From Enchytraeus crypticus (Eukaryota > Annelida > Clitellata > Enchytraeida > Enchytraeidae): a DNA stretch of 64,000 bases. The DNA is taken from NCBI GenBank assembly GCA_905160935.1, contig CAJHZI010000208.1, positions 539,001 to 603,000 of the forward strand, given 5' to 3'. Below, piece after piece: positions 21,651 through 33,539 of the stretch. The notes below the pieces were generated by a model. It saw only the letters and a list, made by a program, of their open reading frames with translations. It was not told where the DNA came from and did no database searches. The translations under genes were made by a program, and so were the position numbers. Within the stretch, counting starts at the first letter, position 1; each line of letters opens with the position of its first letter.

Positions 21651-24600
21651 GTATGAATTTTATGTTGTTCATTTCAAAGACCTACGTTAACTTAAATATA
21701 GCTTTGTGTAATTGATAAGCATATCACTAGGATGTGGCTTCATCCCAGCATTTAAATATCTCGTAATTATTTCTAATGTCTATGCTAATATTATTTATAA
21801 TAGTGTATTTTCTCTTTAGTTTATTGTTTTGATTTTTAATTTCAGTATTGAATTGTTTCTTTTTTACCTGCTTTCTTTGCAACTCTTGTTATCTATGTGT
21901 GATTGACTATGATTCTCTGAGATTTGTTCTGTGACCTATTACGTGTATAGTATTAAATATTCTATCGTAAATATGGATGAACCAATTATGTATTACATGT
22001 TAGAATTTTACGTGAATGTAGATGTCATAATTGAAATTTTAATTTAAGAGGTTACTAGTCAGATTTGGGGTGGTTGGGCAAAGTGGAGGGCAGCTAGTGG
22101 AGTGTTGTGTGATAGGGAAATACCAATACCACTAAGACCCAAAAGTAAATTCTGTAGATGGTGGTTATGCCAGTAATGATGTATATTGCAGAGTGCTGGG
22201 CATTGAAAAGTGATCAGGAACGGAGATTGTATGTGACAGAGATGAGAATGTTGCGTCTAATGTTTTGAAAAAGTAGATAGGAAATAAAATAAAATAGGAT
22301 AGAATGAAAAAGGAATGTGAGAATGAATTTAGTTATTGATAATATTAAGGATAGGTCTCAATCGCGATTGAGATGGTATTGCGATATAGTGAGAAAGGCA
22401 GAGGGGGATGTAGTAAAGAATGTTTGGAGGAATGAGGAGGTTAAGTTAAAGTGAAGAAGACCGCAACTGACATAGTATGTGGTGCTTAAGAGAGGCATGA
22501 AAAATAGGAGATTGACTGATGATATGGTATGGGACAGGGAGGAGTGGAGGAGGTCAATTTAGTGTCCCGACTCTAGTTAAACTGGGATTCAATGGAATAT
22601 GATGATGAATGGAAATGGTTAATAGTTTTATAATTAAATGTAAAGCATTATATTTTTGTAGTATCAATCACACTTTTTAGCATGTCGTAGTAAATTTATT
22701 CCTTGCCTCTGAGCTGCCAGGTCTGCAGTTAATAAAGAAGCCTGTAATTTGAAACTACTGAAATAACAAATCGCCAATGTGCCATCTTTTTATTCCTTTT
22801 TCCACTTAAATTAAAATATGAAGTACAAGAGGGAAACTATTTAAATTTATTTAATAAGGCAATGCTCATATACAATGAATCTATGCTAGTCCAGTGAATA
22901 TTAAAACAATCTAAAATACATAATGAATTATAAATAATGTTTTGTAATGTAATGCTGTAAAATTTAATATTCATATAGTGATCATCACTCATGAGAGTGT
23001 AAAATAATGAATTTTCTTTATATATTTGCAACAGGTGTGTGCTCGTGCAGTAAGGAGAGCATTGAGTGGATGTTTACTAGGGAGGGAAATGGTAACGCTG
23101 TTGTGCTCGTAGTGGGTGGAGCTTCTGAAGCACTGGAGGCGCGGCCTGGTAGTCTGACGTTAACCCTGGCCAGGCGGAAAGGATTTGCTCGTATTGCTCT
23201 TGAGAAAGGGTTAGTCAATGTTTTTACGTCATTGTGATTAGTGTGAAGCACTTACAACACAGAGTTTCCATTGTGTCGATTTTTCTTATAATGAACTAAT
23301 TTTGTCATGTATTTAAATCAGGCTAATCTTAATTTTTGAGCTCCGACCTGGAAATCATTCTTCTAATATTGAAATTGCTTTTTATCCTTGCTCTATCTAA
23401 GATGGTCTCTTTGTAAAAATTGTATGTACTGCCTTTCCTTTTTACGCCATATTCTTTGTTTGATTTTTTATAGATTTTAATTTGCACCCAATAATTGACA
23501 TTTTGTGTACCTATTCTGGATGGAATTTGTAACTGCTTGAAACAATGTTCAGTTATTGCAGATATTGAACGTTTGCTGTTGTCTTTGAGTGTCAAAGTAA
23601 GCAAAATGATCTGTTGATATTTAATTTCAAATCTTTCACAACGGTAAATCATTTAATATGCCACATGATTTCCCAGATTGCATGTTACGATCAAAACTCT
23701 GAAGAATCGGTCAACCGTTAACTGTATTATGATTATGAATATGAAGTCACTGATGCTTACTATGCTGCTGTTTAGTGTTCCGCTGGTGCCAATATTCAGT
23801 TTTGGGGAGACCGACATCTACAATCAATTGGCTAATCCTGAGGGTTCAAGACTGCGCAGATTTCAAAGAGCCATGACTAAGTATTGCACATTCTCTCCTC
23901 CTCTATTTCACGGACGAGGAATCTTCAACTATACCATCGGCATTCAGCCCTATAGAAAGCCAATCAACGTCGTTGGTGAGGAAGTCTTTATACTCTGATG
24001 TAGAAACACATTTCATTTTTTGCTGTTTTGTGCTTATTCTCTTTACTTTTCTGATGTCACATCAACAAATGATAAAATAAACGTTAATCCCTGTAGTTTC
24101 ATTCATTATTCATTTACTATTCATTGCATTACAAGACTGATTTTAGATGATTATAAAATTTTAACTGTACTCGTACACAACACTATATGGCATTCAGAAA
24201 GAGCTATTTAAACTAGTATTATTATTATTATTTTGTTACTCTTACTATTATTTTAAACTATTATTTACTATAAAATGTTTAAGCTATTTAGATTCAGAAG
24301 GTGCTATTTAAACGGCTGTAAGATTTCCATTTTACCTCCAGGGCTGTAAATGTTGAGGCTTAAACTTGTTGTACCGGGAGCTGTCCTGTAATTACGCTGT
24401 AATAATACATAATAATTACATACTACTGTGCATAGTACTAGCGCTGAGGTCATAAACTAAGAAAAACGAGATTGCTAGAGTCTAGAGGCACGTGCCTTTA
24501 ATCTTAGGAGCACTTATGTAGGATAACAAGCTTGTAAAGTATGTCTCTGCGTCAGCTATTTAATTTATCGTTTTCTGAAGTTCTTATCAGATGCCTATTA

Positions 24601-26005
24601 ATAAAATTTGTGATATCACTATGAAGTACTTGGATGCACTTGAGCAAAAGCAGTGCAACACTACATCAGATACCATATGTAATTCAGCTTTTACTCTTAT
24701 CAGTCGACTTTACTTTACTTTTTTGGTCAGTTTTTGTTTAGTTTTAATTGTAGACTCGTGAAGTATTGTCCTTTTTTTGATTTAGAATTACTTTAGGTTT
24801 TTGTTATCATTTGTGGTTACCTACTTTATAGTGATATTTTTAAAATTGTACAAAGATTGCCAAAGATTTTACAATATTCAGTAGTGTAAAGTAAATGTTT
24901 TGTAATTTGTTCATTGGTTTCATTTACAAGCTAATATTTATTTTATAACCTCTAAAATTTACCCTGTTCATATTGATTATTTTATTTTACTTATGTTAAT
25001 ATATTTATTCGTATTTGTGCAGTGATTTACAAATAAAACGGTTTTTTAAGGTTTACAAAATTGAATACAATTAGTGGTAACAGTTTATGTCATACTCGGC
25101 TATATCCATGGATGCTGTATACAACAGTATACAGCTTAATATTTATGTTAATTTTATATGTCTCCTAAACAATATTGATTCAGTTAATTTAGAATTTTAG
25201 ATCTGCCTAGTTTAAAAATAATTGATAATAACAAGTTCATTTTGAACCTTTTCTGCACTTGCACTGCAGGATGATTCTATGCATAGTTGCTGTGTTAAAG
25301 CATGAGCTCTGATTATTCAATAGAACGAGGAATAAATAATTTGCAGAAATAAGTACCAAAGAAAAAATTTATCGAATGTGTGCAATTAAATAAGCTAGAG
25401 CATTGTCGTAGTTATCTGAGAAGACTTGCTGTCAGTGAATGCATTTAAGCTTGGACATCGTATCTGTACTTGCATTATGAACCGGTATATTTCACTTGCC
25501 TTTACTTATCTCTCTCTCTATCTCTTCGTGACTGCCTACTGGCAGGTCCATGGTATATAACGCCTCCATTCTTCTCTGCTTTCCGCTTTTATCTTCATGT
25601 CCACATATAAATGGGTCTTTAAATCATCTAACATACCTAATCTCGGCCTGCCCCTGCCTCTTTTTCCTTTCATTCTACCTTCTATGACCTCTATTAATAG
25701 ACCTCCCCCCCCCTCCTGAGAGTGTGTCCTATCCAACTCTTCTTCCTATTTCTCAACACATTTATCAAATGTCTGTCTGTACCAACTCCCTTCAGAACTT
25801 CCTCAGTTGTAATCTTTTGAGTCCAACCTTTAGTTTCTTGTGTATTTCAGTTGGAGAGCCGCTGGAAGTGGAGCGGATAGAGAACCCTACAGAGGATGAG
25901 GTGAATGCACTGCATGCTCGCTACATCGAGTGTCTCACTCGACTGTTCGAGACCAATAAAGAGAAATACGGCTTGACCGCTGATCAGCATCTCAACATCA
26001 CGTGA
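21149..26005 (+). CDS. MOGAT2: DGAT2/MOGAT-family acyltransferase, closest to MOGAT2
   Basis: Transfers an acyl group from acyl-CoA to mono- or diacylglycerol in triacylglycerol synthesis at the ER membrane. Exons 21149-21650, 23035-23209, 23776-23975 and 25851-26005 join in phase to 343 aa, the usual family length. The N-terminal hydrophobic hairpin spans about residues 28-66. YFP is at 95-97, the catalytic HPHG at 117-120, VPIFSFG near 230-236 and FHGRG near 270-274. The EALEARPGS, PLVPIFSFGE and ADQHL segments look more like MOGAT2 than DGAT2 as I remember them, but substrate cannot be read from sequence. The start is the first ATG in frame and gives a typical short N-terminus. Introns carry LINE fragments at 22070-22605 and 25500-25735. 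The gene looks intact. Confidence 0.95.
22070..22605 (+). mobile_element. RTE-like LINE family c, 3' end with (GAT)n tail
   Basis: Frames with stops spell RLYVTEMRMLRLM, SRLRWYCDIVRKAEGDVVK and TDDMVWDREEWRRS, the C-terminal region of RTE-like endonuclease-reverse transcriptases. It ends GTGTCCCGACTCTAGTTAAA and a short GATGATGA tail. It inserted in acyltransferase intron 1 and is decayed. Confidence 0.8.
23035..23209 (+). CDS. MOGAT2: Acyltransferase exon 2
   Basis: Between TTGCAACAG and GTTAGT. It encodes GVCSCSKESIEWMF through VVGGASEALEARPG to RKGFARIALEK, leaving phase 2. Confidence 0.95.
23776..23975 (+). CDS. MOGAT2: Acyltransferase exon 3
   Basis: Between CTGTTTAG and GTGAGG. It encodes VPLVPIFSFGETDIYNQ through FHGRGIF to PYRKPINVV. 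Confidence 0.95.
25500..25735 (-). mobile_element. RTE-like LINE family b, 3' end
   Basis: The minus strand encodes RMKGKRGRGRPRLGMLDDLK and REEWRRYIPWTCQ with a stop, then the CTGCCAGTAGGCAG hairpin and a (GA)n tail (25508-25530 as CT). Very close to 63055-63240, so a relatively young insertion in acyltransferase intron 3. Confidence 0.88.
25851..26005 (+). CDS. MOGAT2: Acyltransferase exon 4 and stop
   Basis: After GTATTTCAG. It encodes VGEPLEVERIENPTEDEVN through YGLTADQHLNIT and a TGA stop at 26003-26005. Confidence 0.95.
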
Positions 26006-26511
26006 AAGGCTCTCGTCTCTCTTATTAATTTGTACTTCTAGTTAATTGTTGTTTTGCCGTTATATTGTGTTAATTTTTGTAAGTTTGTACGACATTTGTT
26101 ATCTAGCAATTCTTTCAATGTTGCCTGACTAGAACATTCTTTGATTTATTGAATTTTTCCAAGTTTCATGTCAAAGGTGTTCTCATGTCGAGATTTAGCA
26201 TTTGTTTTCTGTGATCTGTACCGCTTGCATGTCTTTACATTTCAATTACTTTGTTTTAAACCCAAAAATGAGTTTATTTCTTGTGCATTCTATCCTCTGT
26301 GATAGGAATTTTTATTAGGCTAAATTGTATCTATATATCAAATATATTTAATCTTGAAGCAATTTGCCACTGAATGCATGCATGGTTTACCTGTACTACT
26401 GCATGGTCTCTTTAAAGCAGTTTACGGAGCTAGAGCCCTGGGGATAAAATTAATATCCTGACCTTAAAACTGCTTTTCCAATTTAGATTGATTGTCTATT
26501 AATAAGTTCTC

Positions 26512-26885
26512 TAATATTTTCGTGATATCAGACTGAAGGTTAAAGCACAAATACTTTTTCTAATATTTTCATGATATCATACTGAAGATTAAAGCACGAG
26601 TAAGTTTCTAATATTTTCGTGATATCATACTGAAGATTAAAGCACGAGTAAGTTTCTAATATTTTCGTGATATCATACTGAAGATTAAAGCACGAGTAAG
26701 TTTCTAATATTTTCATGATATCATACTGAAGATTAAAGCACGAGTAAGTTTCTAATATTTTCATGATATCATACTTAAGGTTAAAGCACGAGTAAGTTTC
26801 TAATATTTTCATGATATCATACTTAAGGTTAAAGCACGAGTAAGTTTCTAATATTTTCGTGATATCATACTTAAGGTTAAAGCCT
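26512..26885. repeat. 48-bp minisatellite
   Basis: About 7.7 copies of a 48-bp unit containing TAATATTTTCATGATATCAT and AAAGCACGAGTAAGTTTC, copies differing at few sites. Because 48 is a multiple of 3, a minus-strand ORF of repeated ILETYSCFNLKYDI stays open across it. I do not regard it as a gene. It lies about 0.5 kb past the acyltransferase stop. Confidence 0.95.
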
Positions 26886-26889
26886 GTTT

Positions 26890-29190
26890 TGCGGCAAACA
26901 GGGGCTTTGACTGAGGTGTTCTGTATCATTGAATGTCTGCACTTAGCGTGTTGAAAACTAACTTATTGCAAACTTAGACAAATGTTTTTTTACTGTGGCA
27001 CTCTGTTGTTCGCTTCAAAACGAGTTTTCGTTACAATGAATCAAATCTATTTCTATTTAATGCCTATTTCTTATATTTATTATTATCATATTTTGCTGAT
27101 TCATAATTATTTTTGAGTTTTTGCTAATTTGACATTGAGACATTGAATTGACGCTTGGTCTGTCCGTACCACAACTTCTGCCAAAAAGAACTTGTTTTAG
27201 TATTGCGAGTTAGTAAAATTTAAGGTTTTTCTTCCATAAACGTTACAGAAATTCCTAAAAATGCCATTTCCAATTCTTTTGTCGTAATTGTCTAAGCAGA
27301 AGAAATGTATGTAGTGCTTTGGTGTGTTTCTTTGAAAGCCAATTATATTTAGCCTGTTGTGTTTTGTAAACTCTAGGGTTTCTAATGCTGAAATTTATTC
27401 AGAGAATTACTTAAACTCTATGCTTCTGTACGTTTAAAATGTCTTATTCCTAGATTTTATTTATCAATTAAAGTTAACAGCTGATATCGAGGCTGTGAAA
27501 TGCAGAACTGCATGGTCATGCATAGTCTATGCAATGTTAGTTACACGATTTAATACCACATTTAAAAAAAGTGCAACAGCTATAGGCGAGAGAGTAAGCT
27601 ATTGGTTAGAGAAAGAGAGAGAAAGACAGAGAGACACAGATAAACATAAAGAGAGAGAGATGCTATATTTGCTAGAGTTGTCGACCTGTAAGACGTCTTG
27701 GCCAATCTGTAGTTTTAGTCAGTCTGTTAAGTGCCAAGTTATTCATTTTCTAGCAATTTTTAAAAATGTTGTTTATGACTATTCATACGCCTTGCTTGCA
27801 GTATCTCTGATGAACTAGCTCATGGCGAATCGTGTATTCTAATGACTGGTTGCTACTTCGGCAGAAAGAGTTTGAAAGAGTTTTGCAAGTTTTGTTTTTT
27901 GTTACTTTATTATTGTTAGTTACTAGATGATCTGAAGTATCTGGTTTTGGATATTCACTCCTACATTTCTAACTCTCTATAACAAATGAACTTATTTCTC
28001 TGTGATTTACTGACTTTTTACTATTTGAGTTTGATCAAGTGTTAATTGTTACAGAAATGTTCAGTTTAAATTGGATGTGAAAACTTAATAATTATTCCAT
28101 TTAAAACGAAAATAAATTATTGGATCAACTGTTGAGCGAGCATTAATCGAATGTGCAATTTTTATGTAGACGTTCTAATAAAATATGTACTATTTGATAG
28201 TATGAGTAAAATAGTTCGATAGTTCTATAAAAAGGAAATATTTGATAGTATAAGCCAGTTTTGTTTGTCAAAATATATTCAGTGTCAAATGTGAATGTAA
28301 ATCTCAATGCAGTGTAATTCATAAACCCAACTAAGTTATTTTGCCAACGTTTTCGATTGATGAGCGCCTAGGCTTCAGAATATATTTGCTAGAAATTTCT
28401 AATCCTGATCCTAGTTTAACTGGGATTCAAGGGAAGTTGACGAGTAAATGGATTACTTAGATAATTAGGCCGTGTATTATTTGATCTATTGTGACTTGTT
28501 GGTATGGACCGTGCAAGAGATGTATCCCGCTGTGTCGAGTCCTATCTTTTATGAAAGCAATCATCAGTGATCTCTGTTGACATTCAATGTGAACGCGCCT
28601 AATCTATTCATATGAAACTTAATTTATATAAAGATTCTAGATGTATGTAGTTTAGAGCCAATTGAATCGTTATATAGATCAGTTATTAAATAGATATTTA
28701 GGTTCACTAATTTAATGTTTTAACGGGTCAATACTTTCGCCAGCGTTAGTTAACGTTTTGAAAATTTAAATGACAGATTCTGTGGTAAACTAGGCTCATT
28801 AGAAAAAATTAATGATTAGAATAATAGGCGATTTAATCAGATAGTAAAATCTCTGCCGTTCACAAGACAAAGTTATTTAAATGCATAGAAACAATTCATA
28901 ATATACTGAACTGCGCAATTAACCGTTGAACATTGGAATAATGCGTTTACATGTATATTAAAACAACACAGTGAAATCGCTACAAATGATCATTTCGTCA
29001 TCAAAATTATAGATTGCTACTGGCGGCAATCGCACAATAGAGCACTATTGATGGGAATCCAAGTAAGAAATGAGAATAAATTAAAGGGGTACAAAAACGG
29101 CACAAATACAGAACACCCGGGCCAAAGTAAAAAAAAAGTAAACACGCATTATAGTGAATAATCAACTATGTTGATATCTATATCTTTTAA
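26890..29190. other. 3' flank of acyltransferase, no gene seen
   Basis: AT-rich DNA with a small GA-rich patch (27600-27662) and a LINE family c tail remnant at 28400-28448 (TAGTTTAACTGGGATTCAAG). I see no exon. Confidence 0.5.
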
Positions 29191-29214
29191 AGTACATGTA
29201 TAATCCGTTAGGCA

Positions 29215-29370
29215 ATTTAGACCATTTTCCGTATAACCAGTCCAGTGAATGTCCGAGAATTTACTCTCAGATCAGCACGGCCGGGATTCGAACCCACGAG
29301 GATTCAAATCACCTCAGGATTTGTCATTTAAAACTTCATGACGTTACCCCTACGCTATTTAGACATTCTA
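29215..29370 (-). mobile_element. SINE-B copy (tRNA-like)
   Basis: The minus strand reads GCGTAGGGGTAACGTCATGA, then CTCGTGGGTTCGAATCCCGG and GCTGATCTGAGAG, parallel to 16995-17150. GGTTCGAATCCC is a perfect Pol III B box. Confidence 0.75.
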
Positions 29371-29989
29371 GTACAAATAAAAAAATAAGTACAAATTAAA
29401 ACAAAAATTAATTTTTAGTCATGGAAAAGATCTGCCAATCTTTTGCTGTAGTGATTTAGAAAATGGCAAGTATAGTTAACTTAAGATAGGTTACCTAGAA
29501 ATAAATAAATGCTGATAAGTTGATTAGTAGCGAATTTCTTCTATGGGGTAATAATTATTGCTGCTTTTCAAACTTGTCGTATTCGAATATCGATCCTATC
29601 AGGATCATCTGAACGTGCATGCCTTGTAGTAGGGAAGTAGACGCTTAACCTATAAGTCCATCACCACCCTGGACAAACTTGTTGTTAACTTTAACTCACT
29701 TGATTAAAGTGATGCAGCCTGCTGGTACTCGATCGGTCTTCTAAATTCATTACTCTTGTGAAACCAAGCTACCTTAATTCGCGCTCTAAGCTATCTAATC
29801 GTTCTTTCCAACCATAGAATAAAGATCTTGTTTCCAACATGCTTAAGCACAGATCTTGAACTCTCTTCCATCCAATATATGGAATTTTTAGTTTGAATCG
29901 CATCGGCCTTGCTTTCTTATGAACAGTTCCATCGGCAGTTGAAGACCCACCTTTTCCTTCTCTTCTCTCTTTTCCATCCAGTGTCCATG

Positions 29990-30200
29990 AGTTTTCCACC
30001 AGCTTCTAAACCTCTTTTTCTTTAATCCCTTTCTTTGGACTGATTTCCTGGATTTTTTGCACCGTTTTTGGACCTACTTTTTGCTCGCCAGGTTTATTTT
30101 GTCTCAATCATGGAATAAAAAATTCATATCTTTTCTATAACTCTATATCTTTGGTCTCAATAGTGTTCGATGTTCAGTCAATTTTTTTTAAATCCGCATG
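29990..30200 (-). repeat. Unclassified dispersed repeat
   Basis: Its minus strand shares AGGTCCAAAAACGGTG, AATCAGTCCAAA and ACACTATTGAGAC, in order, with 42015-42115. Two copies in one window mean a dispersed repeat. Family unknown. Confidence 0.55.
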
Positions 30201-30384
30201 GCTACCCGACAAAACCAACGAACAAAACCTTGAGTTGTTTTGTTTACTTCCGATTAAACTTTTCATTGATTATTTTTATTAAAATTTTAAATAAATCAAC
30301 TATTTTAGAGAACCGACTGCAATTGTCTTATTAATTCAACCTGGTCTATTACTTCGTAACAATTTTCTAAAATCTTGTTTAAAG

Positions 30385-30429
30385 ATGGTTATCAAAGTTT
30401 ACATATCAAGCTGTTCCGGAAATATTGAG
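30385..30429 (+). CDS. SH3BGRL: SH3BGR-like exon 1
   Basis: Fifteen codons MVIKVYISSCSGNIE ending at donor GTAAAG, the conserved first beta strand. Confidence 0.93.
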
Positions 30430-33347
30430 GTAAAGTCCTTTTAATGTTATCATGGCTAGTTCTATTGCCGTCTACAAGAGCAATCTACTGGAGTTCTCGT
30501 GCTGGAATACTTGTTCATTATATTGTCCATTCCTGGCAAAAGCCGCGAACTTCATGTTTTGCATAAAGTTATTATAGTCTTGATTCTGCAATCTTTTCTT
30601 CGTAATTTTTCCTTGTGATCTAATCAAAATATTTAGCCTTAAGTGTAACAGTTTATATGATACTGACGTGCTACTTAAAAATTAATTTTTTGCGTAGTAG
30701 CTTGCTAATTAGGGCTTTTACTTTGTTTTGTTGTTAAATGTGCCTGAAATCTAGATAGACACAAAATTTAATGCAACTCTTTGAAAAGCCTAGTGGGGAG
30801 TTAGTATGCTTAATTGTTAATTGAATTTGTTATCTTCTACTGATATGCAGATTAAGAGGAAGCAGGACTTTGTGATAACTGTGCTGAACAGTAAGAAGAT
30901 AGAGTTTGAGGAGGTGGATATAGCTGATGCAGCGCATGACGATGAAAAGCAGTTCATGAGACAGAATGCAAAGCCTTCCGGCAATGATCGGGTGCCACTT
31001 CCTCCGCAGATCTTCTCTGATGATCAATATTGTGGGGTAAGACTGCTCAATTTTAATGATGCTTAAATATATTGTAATGTAAGTTATTAGATAAATATTG
31101 TTGGGGAAGTCTGTAATAGCATAATTCTAATTTCACTCTCTCTAGTGTTCGGTCAAGCGGCAGGTCCAAGGTATATATTCCTACTCACTGCTTTCATGCT
31201 CCATAAAGAGTGCACCATCGATTAATGAGTTAATCCCTTCACAAATGTCTATGCCTTATCCACACCTTATTGTATCCTATAGTTTGGGAAAAACATGAGT
31301 TCTTAGGTGGTTTCCCTTTGTCTTCTTCAGTTCTATAGTGGATTAAATGCCATATAATCCTGGGTAAAAAATTATTGGTGAGGTGGATCCCTCTGCCTTC
31401 CTCAGCTCCTGCCTTAGTCGCTTCTAATGTACACACGACAGCTTGTTAGCGGTTCTCCTTGCTGCAGTGGTCCAACCACACCCGGGCTTAACACGGAGAA
31501 TTATAATTTACTATCTTAAATATCATGTATCTTAATTTGATAGATTTTGTTCAGTACAATGCACTAAATGTTGTAAAGTAGTTTTGTCAGTTTTGTTAGA
31601 TAAGTTTGCTATAGGGTGATTGTAAAAATAATACTCTAAATATATTGTAATGTCATTGAATCGATATTTTGTGATAACTATAAATGAGTTATTTTAGTCA
31701 TGTTGACTGGTAATGCAATTTTATTAGCTCAATCTATTGCAGCAGCAGCTATGACTAGTTTTGTTAATCAGAAATTCTGTTGCTGTTTTCACGACTATAA
31801 TGAGCAATACATTGTTTCTGAAAAATCAGACGTTAAACTGAAAATAAAAAATTACTAACTTCCAAAAATGAAATAAAGAAATTACAAATCCTGCCAAAAA
31901 TATAAAGCCATTAAACTGTCCATTGTCAAAATCAGAATCCAGTTGTAGTTTGTAGTACCTGTACGTATGTATATATATTGTTTATGCTAACATAATGATT
32001 AATTGATTGATTGATGTTTTACAGAACTATGATGGATTTCATGAGGCCAATGAGGATGATGCTATACTTCAATTCCTGGGTCTCTCAAAGTCTACTGAGG
32101 AACCCGTCAGTCAGGTAATTCATCAACATGCACGCTTGTGTCAGTGAATACTTGACTTTAATTTCAGTTTTCTCATCACCGCAAAGCTATCCCAAGGAAA
32201 TCATGTTTCGGGAAAGGCTGTCATCACTTGTCATTGTAATCCTCATGCTTGAATTATTACTCGAATTACTCTGACAGTTTGTTATGGTCTTGAAACAGAA
32301 GTTAAGTGCAGCAGTAACTTATGACTTTGCTTGGGAGATTGTTAATGACATTGAACTTTTGTGGTACTGTCATACTACAATGAATTGGAATTTTAATTTC
32401 ATATTTTGCTCAGGGAGCTCTTTTCAGCCTGTTTATGACATTTTTGAAAGATAAATAATTACTCGCAGTTATTCAATCATATAGCTTTTATGTTAAATAT
32501 TATGTTAGCGTAAATTTTCTTATATATATTAAAATATTGAAGCCACCATTTCAAAAATATGGTTAAATCACATTGCATAACAATTTTATAAATTGTCACT
32601 GTTTGGTGCAGCTGGAAATATCAGCATTTTCAGTTGCACCAAACAGTGTGCAGTGTTCAAGTTAAATAACAAAATATGTGTTTAAATCTCTATCAATTGA
32701 TTGCTTTGGTGCACTAATTTGTGTCATAGGGACTAAGCTAAATAGGGATTGAGATATAACTAAACAGATTTGTTCAAATGTAGTCTTTTTACTGTTAAAA
32801 TCCTATTAATTCTAGAATTAATATATTTTGTAAATTTTAGCAAATCTAAAATTTTTATAACCATTTCAGCATAGTTTTCTCAATTTTGTTTTTAGAACAT
32901 TTTGTATTTGCAAGAGCATATTCATAACTGGAGTAATCATTAATTAAAATAAATTTATCCAAGTAATTAAAAAATTCAATTAAAATAATTAAGTAATTAA
33001 AAAATAAATAAATCATCAGTTAGAATAATCTATAACGTATCATTTGCCTGTTTTAGAGCAAGAGAGAAGATGATTGCTATATAGGAGGTGACATCAATGT
33101 CCACACATTCAGTGGAGAGGGAGATGATGTTGGTGCTGATGTTGGGGGGCATCCGGCAGCAGATGATGACTACTCCCCCCACGCTCGCAACGGAGATTTT
33201 GAACAAGATCAAAGTGCTCACATCAGCCATGCTGCTCCGTATAATGATGATCAGGCCGGTGATGCGGAAGGAAAGAGGTACGATGATGAGGATGATTATG
33301 ATGAGGAAGGAGTTGAGAGGAGACGGGAGGTGGAGGGAGATGAGTAA
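30385..33347 (+). CDS. SH3BGRL: SH3BGR/SH3BGRL family protein with acidic tail
   Basis: A small thioredoxin-fold, glutaredoxin-like adaptor without the redox CXXC. Exons 30385-30429, 30851-31036, 32025-32114 and 33057-33347 are all phase 0 and join to 203 aa. The fold covers about residues 1-105: MVIKVYISSCSGN strand, KRKQDFVITVLNS helix, IEFEEVDIA, then VPLPPQIFSDDQYCGNYDGF, which holds the family's PPQIF motif, and the helix DAILQFLGL. Exon 4 adds about 96 residues rich in Asp, Gly and Glu (ends EEGVERRREVEGDE), like the acidic tail of SH3BGR rather than the short SH3BGRL forms, although its sequence is its own. The start is fixed by the family's MVIxVY opening. A polyadenylation signal AATAAA lies at 33530. 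Confidence 0.94.
30851..31036 (+). CDS. SH3BGRL: SH3BGR-like exon 2
   Basis: Between ATATGCAG and GTAAGA. 62 codons from IKRKQDFVITVLNSKKI to LPPQIFSDDQYCG. Confidence 0.95.
31142..31500 (-). mobile_element. R1 repeat, near full length
   Basis: In SH3BGR-like intron 2. Runs from CTCTCTCTAG and GCGGCAGGTCCAAGGTATAT through TTAATCCCTTCACAAATGTC and GGTGGTTTCCCTTTGTCTTC to GGTCCAACCACACCCGGGC. No coding capacity. Confidence 0.75.
32025..32114 (+). CDS. SH3BGRL: SH3BGR-like exon 3
   Basis: Between TTTTACAG and GTAATT. 30 codons, NYDGFHEANEDDAILQFLGL plus SKSTEEPVSQ, closing the fold. Confidence 0.95.
32597..32648 (+). ncRNA. Candidate hairpin RNA (miRNA-like), unproven
   Basis: Arms 32597-32619 and 32626-32648 form, in plus-strand RNA, a 23-bp stem. 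All positions are Watson-Crick except two G-U wobbles. The loop is very short. It lies in intron 3 of the SH3BGR-like gene. No known miRNA is recognised. A recent palindrome is the alternative. Confidence 0.3.
33057..33347 (+). CDS. SH3BGRL: SH3BGR-like exon 4, acidic tail and stop
   Basis: After CTGTTTTAG. 96 codons of low-complexity acidic sequence with several GDD and DDY clusters, TAA at 33345-33347. The frame is set by the phase-0 junction; an overlapping Met-rich ORF in another frame is its shadow. Confidence 0.88.
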   Translation, partial: SKREDDCYIGGDINVHTFSGEGDDVGADVGGHPAADDDYSPHARNGDFEQDQSAHISHAAPYNDDQAGDAEGKRYDDEDDYDEEGVERRREVEGDE

Positions 33348-33529
33348 ATATTGAATGTGACGGCAGTGGCGGATCATGACTTTCTGAAAGGAACAAAGAA
33401 GAATCAAAGCTATGATATTATCTTTTAATCCAGCTTTCTATCCAGTGCTGCCTTTTGGTCACCTTTTGTCAGAATATATATTGGCCTTCTGGATTAATTT
33501 CAATATCAAATAGTTTTTGTTGTGAGACA

Positions 33530-33535
33530 AATAAA
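33530..33535 (+). promoter_or_regulatory. Polyadenylation signal AATAAA
   Basis: AATAAA 183 bp after the SH3BGR-like stop codon, followed by a T-rich stretch. It is the first good candidate for the 3' end of this transcript. Confidence 0.55.
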
Positions 33536-33539
33536 CAAT

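Noticed and set aside
26540-26929. 129-aa repeat protein ORF (ILETYSCFNLKYDI units)
   Set aside because: Open only because the 48-bp minisatellite period is a multiple of three.
29769-29999. 76-aa charged minus-strand ORF
   Set aside because: Adjoins a dispersed repeat seen again at 42015-42115 and has no splice support, so it is probably repeat-derived.
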